From Sphingomonas sp. (GTDB lineage: Bacteria > Pseudomonadota > Alphaproteobacteria > Sphingomonadales > Sphingomonadaceae): a DNA stretch of 64,000 nucleotides. Under the pieces are notes generated by a model. The model was not told where the DNA came from, did not search any database, and saw nothing but the letters and a program-made list of their open reading frames with translations. Made by a program: the position numbers and the translations under genes. Each line of letters starts with the position of its first letter. Position 1 is the first letter of the stretch. This document shows, piece after piece, positions 28,631 through 36,973 of this stretch. The DNA lies in assembly GCA_019753375.1 (NCBI GenBank), contig JAIELC010000024.1, positions 19,148 to 83,147 on the forward strand. Direction: 5' to 3'.

Positions 28631-30097
28631 TCACCGAAACGGCGGTTCGTTGAACGCGCGCAATTTTCTGCTGTGCAGCTTGGCACCTTCGCGGCGAAGC
28701 TCTTCGCAGGTTTCGATACCAATCTTCATATGTTCGGCGATTGCCCGCTCGTAAAACCGATTGGCCTGGCCGGGCAACTTGAGTTCACCGTGGAGCGGCT
28801 TGTCGGAAACACACAGCAGCGTTCCATAGGGCACGCGGAAGCGATAGCCTTGAGCCGCAATCGTTGCGGATTCCATATCGATGCCCACCGCGCGGCTGAG
28901 CGAAAAGCGCAGCGCTGATTTTGAATAGCGCAATTCCCAATTGCGGTCGTCGGTCGTTACAATCGTGCCCGTGCGCAATCGCCGCTTCAATTCGTCGCCC
29001 GACTGGCCCGATACCGTCTGCGCGGCGCGCGCCAGCGCTTGTTGAACCTCTGCGATTGCCGGAACCGGAATCTCGGGCGGTAAAACATCGTCCAGGACAT
29101 GGTCGTCCCGCAAATAGGCATGCGCCAACACATAATCGCCAATCCGCTGACTGGGGCGCAGGCCGCCGCAATGGCCAATCATCAGCCAGGCTTCGGGCCG
29201 GACGACGGCCAGATGATCGCAGATCGTTTTGGCATTGGACGGACCGACGCCGATATTGACAAGGGTAATCCCGGTGCGATCATCGGCCATCAGGTGATAG
29301 GCGGGCATCTGGTGGCGCCGCCATGCGCTGGTATCGGCCAGCACTGCCTCGATATCGTCGCCGGATTTGAACAACACGCCGCCCGCACCCGACAGCGCCG
29401 TAAAGCGGCTTGGATTTCCGTCCGCGTCCGGGTCAAGCTGGGATGCCGCCCAGCGGACAAATTCATCAACATAGCGGTGATAATTGGTGAACAGCACGTA
29501 ACGCTGCACATGTTCGGGTGGCGTGCCGGTATAGTGGCGCAGCCGGGCCAGGCTGAAGTCGGTACGCAGCGCATCGAACAACGCCAGTGGACGATGGCTG
29601 TCGGTCGCATCCAGCAGACCATCTGCAGCTTCATCGCCAATATATGCCAGTTCGGTTGCCGGAAAATGCCGTGCCAATTCCGACGCCGATACCTCATCGA
29701 GGCTCAGCGCGGCACCGGCATCCAGAACATAGGGAAAGGGTATTTCCTGATTGCCCGGAACAGCCTGAACATGGACGTCATAGTCCTCGATCAACAAGCC
29801 GAGTTGCTCGGTCAGATAACCGGCAAACTGGCCCGGCTTGGTGACGCTGATGCGATACTCACCGGGCGACACCAGGCGGCCGAACGATCGCAGCGGGGTG
29901 GGGCGATCATCGCCGCCATGATAGGTCAGCCTGATTTCGGGATAGGCAAAAGCACCGCTGGCCCGCATGATGGGATCGGGCACCGTGCCGTCGTTCAGAT
30001 AGGCGATCAGCGCAGAACGCAGGCGTTCCACCGAAGCGGTGTAGAGGCGGTCGAGATCGGCAACGATTGCCGCAGCGGCGGGACATGTTGAGGTCAT
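28631..30097 (-). CDS. amn: AMP nucleosidase
   Basis: A 488-residue enzyme that splits AMP to adenine and ribose 5-phosphate. The N-terminal amn domain (residues about 1-180) is followed by a phosphorylase-like catalytic domain with GVGPSNAKTICDHLAVVRPEAWLMIGHCGGL and the late AVGIDMESATIAAQGYRFRVPYGTLL. Length fits the family. Adenine released here could be processed by the deaminase/phosphoribosyltransferase pair at 0.6-2.2 kb. It ends 35 bases from fabZ, convergently. Confidence 0.95.
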   Translation of the reverse strand: MTSTCPAAAAIVADLDRLYTASVERLRSALIAYLNDGTVPDPIMRASGAFAYPEIRLTYHGGDDRPTPLRSFGRLVSPGEYRISVTKPGQFAGYLTEQLGLLIEDYDVHVQAVPGNQEIPFPYVLDAGAALSLDEVSASELARHFPATELAYIGDEAADGLLDATDSHRPLALFDALRTDFSLARLRHYTGTPPEHVQRYVLFTNYHRYVDEFVRWAASQLDPDADGNPSRFTALSGAGGVLFKSGDDIEAVLADTSAWRRHQMPAYHLMADDRTGITLVNIGVGPSNAKTICDHLAVVRPEAWLMIGHCGGLRPSQRIGDYVLAHAYLRDDHVLDDVLPPEIPVPAIAEVQQALARAAQTVSGQSGDELKRRLRTGTIVTTDDRNWELRYSKSALRFSLSRAVGIDMESATIAAQGYRFRVPYGTLLCVSDKPLHGELKLPGQANRFYERAIAEHMKIGIETCEELRREGAKLHSRKLRAFNEPPFR

Positions 30098-30191
30098 GTT
30101 CCCGAGCTAGTCGAGCCTCGTTACGCTGACAAGACGAAGGGCGCCCGGGGCATAAAAACCATCCGCCATCGAACCGGCTATTGCAGGCCGA

Positions 30192-30497
30192 TTACGCGCG
30201 ATCCGCGGCGCCTATTTTGGGATTCCTTTTGGACATGCCATAAACCGCACCTGCGGTCACGCCGCTGACAATGGCGGTTGCGACAAGCGGGTATTGCCGA
30301 ATCAGGGAAACTGTCGCCGCCACAGTATCCGTGAACACTGATTGTGCCTGATCGCGCAGTGCTTTGATATCAGCTGATGTCGGCAACTGATCTTCCAAAC
30401 GGCGGACATGATCGTGAATGGCGTCAGCGGCGCCGTTAAATGGTACGGCAACGGGTTCGACAATGGGGCGGGTAACGGGCGTATCAAGGTCGGTCAT
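30192..30497 (-). CDS. Small DUF883/ElaB-like membrane-anchored protein
   Basis: A 101-residue protein with a helical, charged N-terminal half (AIHDHVRRLEDQLPTSADIKALRDQAQ) and one C-terminal hydrophobic segment (YPLVATAIVSGVTAGAVYGM) followed by basic residues. The layout resembles the ElaB/YqjD (DUF883) proteins, which are C-tail-anchored inner-membrane proteins that can bind ribosomes. Assignment is by architecture only. AAAGGAGCC precedes the ATG. Confidence 0.7.
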   Translation of the reverse strand: MTDLDTPVTRPIVEPVAVPFNGAADAIHDHVRRLEDQLPTSADIKALRDQAQSVFTDTVAATVSLIRQYPLVATAIVSGVTAGAVYGMSKRNPKIGAADRA

Positions 30498-30535
30498 GGC
30501 TTGGGCTCCTTTCCAGCACCAAGCGTCAACGGCTG

Positions 30536-30570
30536 GCCGGGCGTCCGGGTTGCACGGTTGGACGCCCGGC
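30536..30570. terminator. Perfect inverted repeat after the peroxiredoxin gene
   Basis: GCCGGGCGTCC (30536-30546) and GGACGCCCGGC (30560-30570) form an 11-base stem with a 13-base loop, seven bases past the peroxiredoxin stop. No T-run follows, so termination is uncertain. Confidence 0.55.
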
Positions 30571-30577
30571 AGGCTCC

Positions 30578-31060
30578 TTATAGCTGTTCGAGCATGTGCT
30601 CGGCCGAGCTGACCTTGAATTCGCCCGGTGCCTCGACATTGAGCTGGGTGACGATGCCATCATCGACCACCATCGAAAAGCGCTGCCCGCGCGTGCCCAT
30701 GCCAAATTTGCTGCCATCCATCGTCAGGCCGACGGCTTCGGCAAAGGCTGCATTGCCGTCGCCGAGCATCGTCACCGTATCGCCGGCGTTGTTCATCTTG
30801 CTCCAGGCGCCGAGCACAAACGCGTCATTGACGGCGGTGCAGGCGATTTCGTCGACGCCCTTGGCCTTAAGGGCGGCCGCTTGTTCAAGATAACCGGGCA
30901 GATGCTTGGCCGAACAAGTTGGCGTAAAGGCGCCAGGTACCGAAAAGAGTGCAACCTTGCGCCCCTTGAAATAGCTGTCGCTGTCGACGGCTTCGGGGCC
31001 GTGGTCGGTTGCCTTGGTGAACATCGTCGTGGGCAGCTTGTCGCCAACTTTGATCGTCAT
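30578..31060 (-). CDS. Peroxiredoxin (Prx5/atypical type)
   Basis: A 160-residue thiol peroxidase. The peroxidatic cysteine is in PGAFTPTCSAKHLPGYLEQ, the Prx5 signature, and an EIACTAVND cysteine is in the second position seen in this group. It reduces hydroperoxides using thioredoxin or glutaredoxin. The ATG at 31060 has AAAGGACG upstream; the open frame extends about 200 codons further upstream, but that part is antisense to yqgE and is not coding. A thioredoxin gene lies elsewhere in the window. Confidence 0.93.
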   Translation of the reverse strand: MTIKVGDKLPTTMFTKATDHGPEAVDSDSYFKGRKVALFSVPGAFTPTCSAKHLPGYLEQAAALKAKGVDEIACTAVNDAFVLGAWSKMNNAGDTVTMLGDGNAAFAEAVGLTMDGSKFGMGTRGQRFSMVVDDGIVTQLNVEAPGEFKVSSAEHMLEQL

Positions 31061-31225
31061 GATGCGTCCTTTCCTTATGAAAATCTTGGCTTCATCTAGG
31101 GGCGGATCGATCGGGTTTGAAGCGGGGATATTCAAAATCGTCCGCGCGTCTTTTATGCGATGGGCCGAGACGCCAAACCGCAAGGATGATTGGACCTGGC
31201 GCAGGCGTGGGGGTAGGATGGTGCC

Positions 31226-31786
31226 ATGGCAGGCGAAGTCTTTCTGTCGGGGCAATTCCTGCTCGCGATGCCCGGCATCGGCGACCCTCGGTTTGACCAT
31301 GCGATCATCGCCATGTGCGCCCATGATGCGCACGGTGCGATGGGTATTGGGATTGGCGAGCAGATCGACGATCTGGGTCTGCATGAGCTTTTGGAGCAAT
31401 TTGAAATCGATGTGGGTTGCGCGCCCGATTCGCCCATTGTTCTTGGCGGCCCGGTAGAACCGGGCAGGGGCTTTGTCCTTCACAGCAATGATTGGGGCGG
31501 ACAAGGGACGATTGATGTCGCGGGACGGTGGTCGCTGTCGGGATCCATCGATATCCTGCGGGCGATTGCCGAAGGCCGGGGGCCGCGCAAATTTGTGATC
31601 GCGCTGGGGTATGCGGGTTGGGGTGCAGGCCAGCTCGACGAAGAACTTACGCGGCATGGCTGGTTCAGCATCCCGGGCAATCCGTCGTTGATCTTCGATA
31701 CGCCGTCAGATCGCCGATGGACCGAGGGCTTTCAACGCGCGGGCGTTGATCCCCGACTTTTGTCAAACGTCTGCGGCACGGCCTGA
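31226..31786 (+). CDS. YqgE/AlgH family protein
   Basis: A 186-residue protein of the UPF0301 (DUF179) family. It starts with the typical FLSGQFLLAMPGIGDPRFD and contains VLGGPVEPGRGFVLHS and FVIALGYAGWGAGQLDEEL, the two most conserved blocks. The fold is known but no firm molecular role is established; AlgH was linked to alginate regulation in Pseudomonas. It precedes ahcY with an operator region between. Confidence 0.92.
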   Translation: MAGEVFLSGQFLLAMPGIGDPRFDHAIIAMCAHDAHGAMGIGIGEQIDDLGLHELLEQFEIDVGCAPDSPIVLGGPVEPGRGFVLHSNDWGGQGTIDVAGRWSLSGSIDILRAIAEGRGPRKFVIALGYAGWGAGQLDEELTRHGWFSIPGNPSLIFDTPSDRRWTEGFQRAGVDPRLLSNVCGTA

Positions 31787-31802
31787 CCCGGCAATAGTCG
31801 TC

Positions 31803-31822
31803 ATATAAAGACATCTTTATAT
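31803..31822. promoter_or_regulatory. Perfect palindromic operator upstream of ahcY
   Basis: ATATAAAGA-CA-TCTTTATAT, a 9-base perfect inverted repeat in an otherwise GC-rich stretch. It directly abuts a candidate -35 TTGATC (31823-31828), 17 bases, -10 TATGGG (31846-31851). The form suits a dimeric winged-helix repressor; ArsR-type SahR regulators of the methionine cycle are a reasonable guess. Confidence 0.65.
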
Positions 31823-31915
31823 TTGATCTGGTCGGTTCGACGGGCTATGGGCGCTCATAACGGTGCCGGGTAGAGCTGCCTGGTCCAGTGCCTTTCATCC
31901 TCAGGAGATCCCGAC

Positions 31916-33319
31916 GTGGCCACCAACGTTCTTGAACGCGATTATGTCGTCGCTGACATCAGCCTTGCCGATTTCGGCCGCAAGGAAATCAACATCGCCG
32001 AAACCGAAATGCCCGGCCTGATGGCGCTGCGCGACGAATTTGGTGCCTCGCAGCCGTTGAAGGGCGCCCGCATCACCGGATCGCTGCACATGACGATCCA
32101 GACCGCGGTGCTGATCGAAACGCTGACGGCGCTGGGTGCCAAGGTTCGTTGGGCGACCTGCAATATCTTTTCGACGCAGGACCATGCCGCAGCTGCCATC
32201 GCGGCATCGGGCGTGCCGGTATTTGCGATCAAGGGCGAGAGCCTGGCCGATTATTGGGATTATGTCGGGTCGATCTTCGACTGGGGAGATGAAACCGCCA
32301 ACATGATCCTCGACGATGGCGGCGACGCAACGATGTTTGCGCTGTGGGGCGCCAAGCTCGAAGCCGGCCATTCCTTCCCCGAGCCCGAGAATGAGGAAGA
32401 AGTGGAAATGCAGCGCGCGGTGAAGGAATTCATCGCTAAAAAGCCGGGGTATCTGACCGAGAGCGTCAAGAACATCAAAGGCGTATCGGAAGAGACCACG
32501 ACGGGCGTGCACCGCCTCTATGCCATTGCCAAGAAGGGCGAGCTGCCCTTTCCCGCCATCAACGTCAATGACAGCGTCACCAAGTCGAAATTCGACAATC
32601 TTTACGGCTGCAAGGAATCGCTGGTCGATGCGATCCGCCGTGGCACCGATGTGATGCTGGCGGGCAAGGTGGCAACCGTCGCGGGCTTTGGTGATGTTGG
32701 CAAGGGATCGGCCCAGTCGCTGCGCAATGGCGGCGCGCGGGTGCTGGTAACCGAAATCGATCCGATCTGTGCGTTGCAGGCGGCGATGGAAGGCTTTGAA
32801 GTCGTCACGATGGAAGAGGCGGTGACCCGCTCGGACATTTTTGTGACCGCGACCGGCAATGCCGACGTCATCACCGCCGATCACATGAAGAACATGAAGA
32901 ACATGGCGATCGTGTGCAACATTGGCCATTTCGACAGCGAAATCCAGATTTCGGCCCTGTCGAACTATAAGTGGACCGAAGTGAAGCCGCAGGTTGATCT
33001 GGTCGAGTTCCCGGATGGCAAGCAGATCATCATCCTGTCGAAGGGCCGATTGGTCAATCTGGGCAACGCCACCGGCCATCCATCGTTCGTGATGTCGGCA
33101 AGCTTTACCAATCAGACGCTGGCCCAGATCGAACTCTTCACCAATCCTGCACAGTATAAGAACGACGTGTACGTCCTGCCCAAGCATCTGGACGAAAAGG
33201 TCGCGGCGCTCCATCTGGAAAAGCTGGGCGTCAAGATGACGCAGCTGACGAAAAAGCAGGCCGATTATATCGGAGTGCCGGTCGAAGGCCCGTTCAAGCC
33301 GGACCATTACCGCTACTGA
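31916..33319 (+). CDS. ahcY: Adenosylhomocysteinase
   Basis: A 467-residue NAD-dependent hydrolase that splits S-adenosylhomocysteine into homocysteine and adenosine, relieving inhibition of methyltransferases. The N-terminus has [16 protein letters not shown], the Rossmann loop is [14 protein letters not shown], and the C-terminus ends KPDHYRY, the typical Lys/Tyr tail. The GTG start is supported by AGGAG eight bases upstream. The adenosine product connects to purine salvage. It has its own operator and a terminator-like palindrome behind it. Confidence 0.98.
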   Translation: MATNVLERDYVVADISLADFGRKEINIAETEMPGLMALRDEFGASQPLKGARITGSLHMTIQTAVLIETLTALGAKVRWATCNIFSTQDHAAAAIAASGVPVFAIKGESLADYWDYVGSIFDWGDETANMILDDGGDATMFALWGAKLEAGHSFPEPENEEEVEMQRAVKEFIAKKPGYLTESVKNIKGVSEETTTGVHRLYAIAKKGELPFPAINVNDSVTKSKFDNLYGCKESLVDAIRRGTDVMLAGKVATVAGFGDVGKGSAQSLRNGGARVLVTEIDPICALQAAMEGFEVVTMEEAVTRSDIFVTATGNADVITADHMKNMKNMAIVCNIGHFDSEIQISALSNYKWTEVKPQVDLVEFPDGKQIIILSKGRLVNLGNATGHPSFVMSASFTNQTLAQIELFTNPAQYKNDVYVLPKHLDEKVAALHLEKLGVKMTQLTKKQADYIGVPVEGPFKPDHYRY

Positions 33320-33350
33320 TTTCATCACCGATCATCAAAGATTGTTGCTT

Positions 33351-33382
33351 CGCGCCACGACCAGCCGGCTGGTCGTGGCGCG
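33351..33382. terminator. Long perfect palindrome after ahcY
   Basis: A 16-base arm on each side with no loop (CGCGCCACGACCAGCC / GGCTGGTCGTGGCGCG), 32 bases after the ahcY stop. A strong transcript hairpin, followed only by a short GCTTTG, so it is probably a terminator or a bidirectional barrier. Confidence 0.75.
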
Positions 33383-33386
33383 CTTT

Positions 33387-33410
33387 GCATGTGGCAATAA
33401 TGCCACATGC
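33387..33410. promoter_or_regulatory. Second perfect palindrome, possible operator or hairpin
   Basis: GCATGTGGCA (33387-33396), ATAA, TGCCACATGC (33401-33410), four bases after the previous palindrome and 101 bases before the TonB receptor start. Confidence 0.5.
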
Positions 33411-33440
33411 AGTACAAGTCCCTAATTTCACAATTCCGTT

Positions 33441-33495
33441 CCCTGTAACAATCCAGCAAGGAGGCAACAAACGAGCAATAAATTGCTCGACAGGG
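33441..33495 (+). promoter_or_regulatory. Structured leader of the TonB-dependent receptor gene
   Basis: CGAGCAAT-AA-ATTGCTCG (33472-33489) is an 8-base hairpin or operator enclosed by CCCTGT (33441-33446) pairing with ACAGGG (33490-33495). The ribosome site AAAGGGGACG follows. It could control translation or bind a repressor. Confidence 0.4.
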
Positions 33496-33510
33496 TAAAA
33501 GGGGACGAAA

Positions 33511-36500
33511 ATGCGAACTGGACCTATTCGGCGGGTCGCCGATCGCCTGGCGATTGGCGTTTCCGGCGCCGCGCTGGCATTGGCGAGTTATTCCGCGCAG
33601 GCGCAGACCGTGACAGCTGCCGGCAGCGTCCAGAATGTGGCATTGGACGATGAACTTCCTGCATCGTCACCCGATGCTGCCGACGGTAAGGATATCATTG
33701 TCACCGGGTCGCGCATCGCACAGCGGGGGACGGATACGTCGTCGCCGCTGCAGGTGGTGACCTCACAGGATCTTGATGCGCGCGGCTTTCAGACGGTAGC
33801 GCAGGCGCTGAATGAACTGCCGACCTTTGGTGTGCCCGGGGCATCTCCCGTCGGCTTCAACCAGTCTGCGTTCGGTGCGGGTCAGAGCTTCGTCAACTTC
33901 CTTGGCCTGGGATCACAGCGGACGCTGACCCTCGTTAATGGCCGCCGTTTTGTGTCATCGAACACGTCCTCGATCTTCGGACCGACCGGTTCGGGCGGCA
34001 ACCAGGTCGATCTCAACGTCATTCCAACCAAACTGATCGACCGCGTAGAAACAGTAGCCGCCATTGGTGCCCCAATTTATGGATCGGATGCGGTCGCTGG
34101 TACGGTCAATATCATTCTGAAGCGGAATTTTGAGGGCTTTGATCTCGACGCGCAGTCGGGTGTTTCCGCCAAGGGAGATGCGCCGGACTATCGGTTCCGG
34201 TTGCTAGCGGGCAAGAATTTTGCCGGCGGGCGCGGCAACATTACGATCGCGGGCGAATATGACGAGTCCAAGGGTCTCTTGTTTACCGATCGCGCGGTGA
34301 CCGCGTCCGACGATCGATTTGCGACCAATCGGGACGGCCTGTTTGCCGCTAACGGTTCGCGTGTTCAGGTTATCTACAAGGACTTCCGGGTTCCATCTGT
34401 CGACCCATTCGGCACCCCGGTTGTTGGTGGCGCCAATGTCGGCCTCGACTTTCCGCTTAGCCCGCAACAGGCTAATTTGTTGTTTGGCGATCCTACGCTC
34501 AATTTCGGGGTTACAAATTCCGGCGGACAGCAGTTGCGTTTTGGTCAGGACGGGTCGCTGATCCCGATCGATTTCGGAAATACCGTCGGACGGGACGAAA
34601 GCTTCAACGTGTTCACGAGCGGCGGCAATGCCTATTCGCTCACGAGCGTCGAGAACCTGCTTACCGACATTAAGCGCTACAGTTTGAATGCTCAGTTGTC
34701 CTATGATCTGACGGACAACATCCGGCTGTTTGGGGAAGCCTGGTACAGCGTCAGCCAGGGGCGCAATCTTGCATCCCAGCCAGCCTATAATGTGGGCTTG
34801 TTTGGGGCCGCGGGAACCCGAGACGGAAACCTCATTATCCCGCTCAGCAACCCGTTCCTGACCCCGGCCAATCGCGCGGCGATACAAGACGCCATCACCA
34901 ACAACCCGCTGAGTGATCAGAACAACCCGTTTGGTGATCCGGCGCTGAACGGCATTACCCAGGATTACTTTTATCTCGGTCGGGCCAACGTTGATTTGTC
35001 GTCGGGCGTTTCGACTGGCAAGTCGCAGATTATCCGCTTTGTCGGGGGCGCTGACGGAACGCTCCATATCCTCAAGGACAAGGATTGGCATTTTGAGGCC
35101 TTTTTCAATTATGGGCAGTCGCGGGTCACCAGCCGGAACCCGGAATTGAATGAGATTAACTTCCGAAATGCGCTTGATGCGGTCACTGATGCGAGCGGCA
35201 CGATCGTTTGTCGTCCCGGCTTCACCAATTCCCCGATTGCAACATTGAGTTCGACCTGCGCCCCGTTAAACCTGTTCGGCGGCCAAGTCTCGCAGGCGGC
35301 AAGGAATTACATCACCACCATCGCAACCCCCAAGAACGTCAACAACCAGTATGATGCTGTGGTGTCGGTGTCGGGACCCCTCGTCGCGTTGCCGGGCGGC
35401 AATCTTGCCTTTGCATTGGGATATGAACATCGCGCTGAAGATTCGAGCTTCGATCCGGGCGCTTTCTACTTTGGGACCGGCACAGGTGATTCGTCGCAGC
35501 GTGGCAGCTATGGCCGGTCGGTGCCGATCGATCCGGTCTTCGGCAAGTATTTTACCAACGAGATTTTTGGTGAGCTGAACGCGCAGATTATTTCACCTTC
35601 GAATAATATCCCGTTTGTGCACGAATTGTCGATCCAATCGGCCGGGCGTTACATCTGGAATTCGCAGGCTGGCGGCGATGCGACGTACACGGTGCAGGGT
35701 CGCTATGCGCCGATCAGCGACATAACATTCCGGGCGGCGTTCACGCGTGCCGTCCGGGCGCCATCCATCACGGAGGCCTTCAATCCACGATCAAGTGCCT
35801 TTGGCTTTGCGACCGATGTGTGCGATCAGAACTTTGTCAATAATGGACCTGACCCTGCAACGCGCCGGGCAAATTGCGCAGCCGCCGGCGTTCCGGCCAA
35901 CTTCACGTCTTTGTCCGATCAGCGGTCGATCCAGACATTCACGTTTGGCAACACCGATTTGACCAACGAAAAGGCGAACAGTTTCACCGTTGGTACTGTG
36001 TTGACGCCGCGGTTCATTCCGGGATTGAGCGCGACGATCGATTATATTGACATCACATTGAAGGATTCGATCAGCCAGTTCTCGAACAACCAGGTCGTTT
36101 CCGCTTGCTACGATTCGACCAATTACCCCAACAATCCATTCTGCGCTTTGTTGTCGCGTGATCTTACCGGGTCTAATGATCCAACATCAGCGAACTTCAA
36201 CTCCAACTTTGGGCAGTTGAACAGTGTTGGCTCCAGTTACTTCAATTCCAACCAGCTTCGCTACAAGGGCATCGTGGTGGAAATGAAGTACCGTACCAGC
36301 ACCGATTTTCTCGGGAAGGGCAGTCATTTAGGTTTCGGGATCAGTTATCAATATCTCGATACTCTCTCGACGCAGGTGACGGACGGTTCGGCACCAACGC
36401 TGACGAGCACCTCGGTTGGGTATTCGCGTCACAAGGGTGTCGGAACGGTACGCTATGATAATCGCGGGTTTTTTGGCCAGTTGCAATTCAACTATATTGG

Positions 36501-36744
36501 CAAAGCGCTGGTTGATCCGAATTCTCCACTCGATTTCTATTCGGTTCCGGTGGTTGGCTCGTTCACATTTGTGAACTTGTCGGTTGCGCAGGATATCGGC
36601 AAGAATTTCTCAATCCACGCAGATGTGGATAATTTGTTCAATGTGAAACCACCGGCCACATTCCCCGCAAGTGGTGGCTTCTCGACCTATTTTCAGGGTA
36701 TTCTTGGAACCTATATTCGCGTTGGTGCTTCGGTTCACTTCTAA
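33511..36744 (+). CDS. TonB-dependent outer-membrane receptor
   Basis: A 1077-residue receptor. Signal peptide to about residue 31 (ASYSAQAQ), a TonB box-like IIVTGSRI, a plug domain (VVTSQDLDARGFQTVAQALNELP, GLGSQRTLTLVNGRR, and VETVAAIGAPIYGSDAVAGTVNIILKR), and a very large barrel ending YIRVGASVHF with terminal Phe. Such receptors import siderophores, vitamin B12, glycans or peptides using TonB energy. The LNxLPxF plug and long loops resemble sphingomonad carbohydrate/peptide receptors, but the ligand cannot be deduced. It stands alone with a structured leader and its own terminator. Confidence 0.95.
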   Translation: MRTGPIRRVADRLAIGVSGAALALASYSAQAQTVTAAGSVQNVALDDELPASSPDAADGKDIIVTGSRIAQRGTDTSSPLQVVTSQDLDARGFQTVAQALNELPTFGVPGASPVGFNQSAFGAGQSFVNFLGLGSQRTLTLVNGRRFVSSNTSSIFGPTGSGGNQVDLNVIPTKLIDRVETVAAIGAPIYGSDAVAGTVNIILKRNFEGFDLDAQSGVSAKGDAPDYRFRLLAGKNFAGGRGNITIAGEYDESKGLLFTDRAVTASDDRFATNRDGLFAANGSRVQVIYKDFRVPSVDPFGTPVVGGANVGLDFPLSPQQANLLFGDPTLNFGVTNSGGQQLRFGQDGSLIPIDFGNTVGRDESFNVFTSGGNAYSLTSVENLLTDIKRYSLNAQLSYDLTDNIRLFGEAWYSVSQGRNLASQPAYNVGLFGAAGTRDGNLIIPLSNPFLTPANRAAIQDAITNNPLSDQNNPFGDPALNGITQDYFYLGRANVDLSSGVSTGKSQIIRFVGGADGTLHILKDKDWHFEAFFNYGQSRVTSRNPELNEINFRNALDAVTDASGTIVCRPGFTNSPIATLSSTCAPLNLFGGQVSQAARNYITTIATPKNVNNQYDAVVSVSGPLVALPGGNLAFALGYEHRAEDSSFDPGAFYFGTGTGDSSQRGSYGRSVPIDPVFGKYFTNEIFGELNAQIISPSNNIPFVHELSIQSAGRYIWNSQAGGDATYTVQGRYAPISDITFRAAFTRAVRAPSITEAFNPRSSAFGFATDVCDQNFVNNGPDPATRRANCAAAGVPANFTSLSDQRSIQTFTFGNTDLTNEKANSFTVGTVLTPRFIPGLSATIDYIDITLKDSISQFSNNQVVSACYDSTNYPNNPFCALLSRDLTGSNDPTSANFNSNFGQLNSVGSSYFNSNQLRYKGIVVEMKYRTSTDFLGKGSHLGFGISYQYLDTLSTQVTDGSAPTLTSTSVGYSRHKGVGTVRYDNRGFFGQLQFNYIGKALVDPNSPLDFYSVPVVGSFTFVNLSVAQDIGKNFSIHADVDNLFNVKPPATFPASGGFSTYFQGILGTYIRVGASVHF

Positions 36745-36764
36745 TAACCGCGACATGGCACAAT

Positions 36765-36794
36765 GACGGGGGACCTTGTTCCCCCGTCTCTTTT
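36765..36794 (+). terminator. Rho-independent terminator after the TonB receptor
   Basis: GACGGGGGA, loop CCTTGT, TCCCCCGTC, then TCTTTT; begins 20 bases after the stop. Confidence 0.9.
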
Positions 36795-36973
36795 CGTTGC
36801 GAGCACCAAACACGGTGAGGTTGTCTGCCCGGCAATCGGACGACACCGACGCGTGAGCTGTCCAGCTTCAGCATCGGGCGGCGTCATTTCTGAACGCTTG
36901 TTGAGCATAGTTTGCCATCGGGGCTGCAGGAAGCATTGGGAATCCCGCCTGAGCACGGCTATCAGCGGCGATA

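Noticed and set aside
30578..31657. A 359-codon open frame covering the peroxiredoxin and 600 bases upstream
   Set aside because: The upstream 199 codons are antisense to yqgE and the Prx start with a good ribosome site is at 31060.
31901..33328. A 475-codon frame antisense to ahcY, almost the full gene length
   Set aside because: Mirror of ahcY codon usage, rich in His/Asp/Arg with no recognisable domain.
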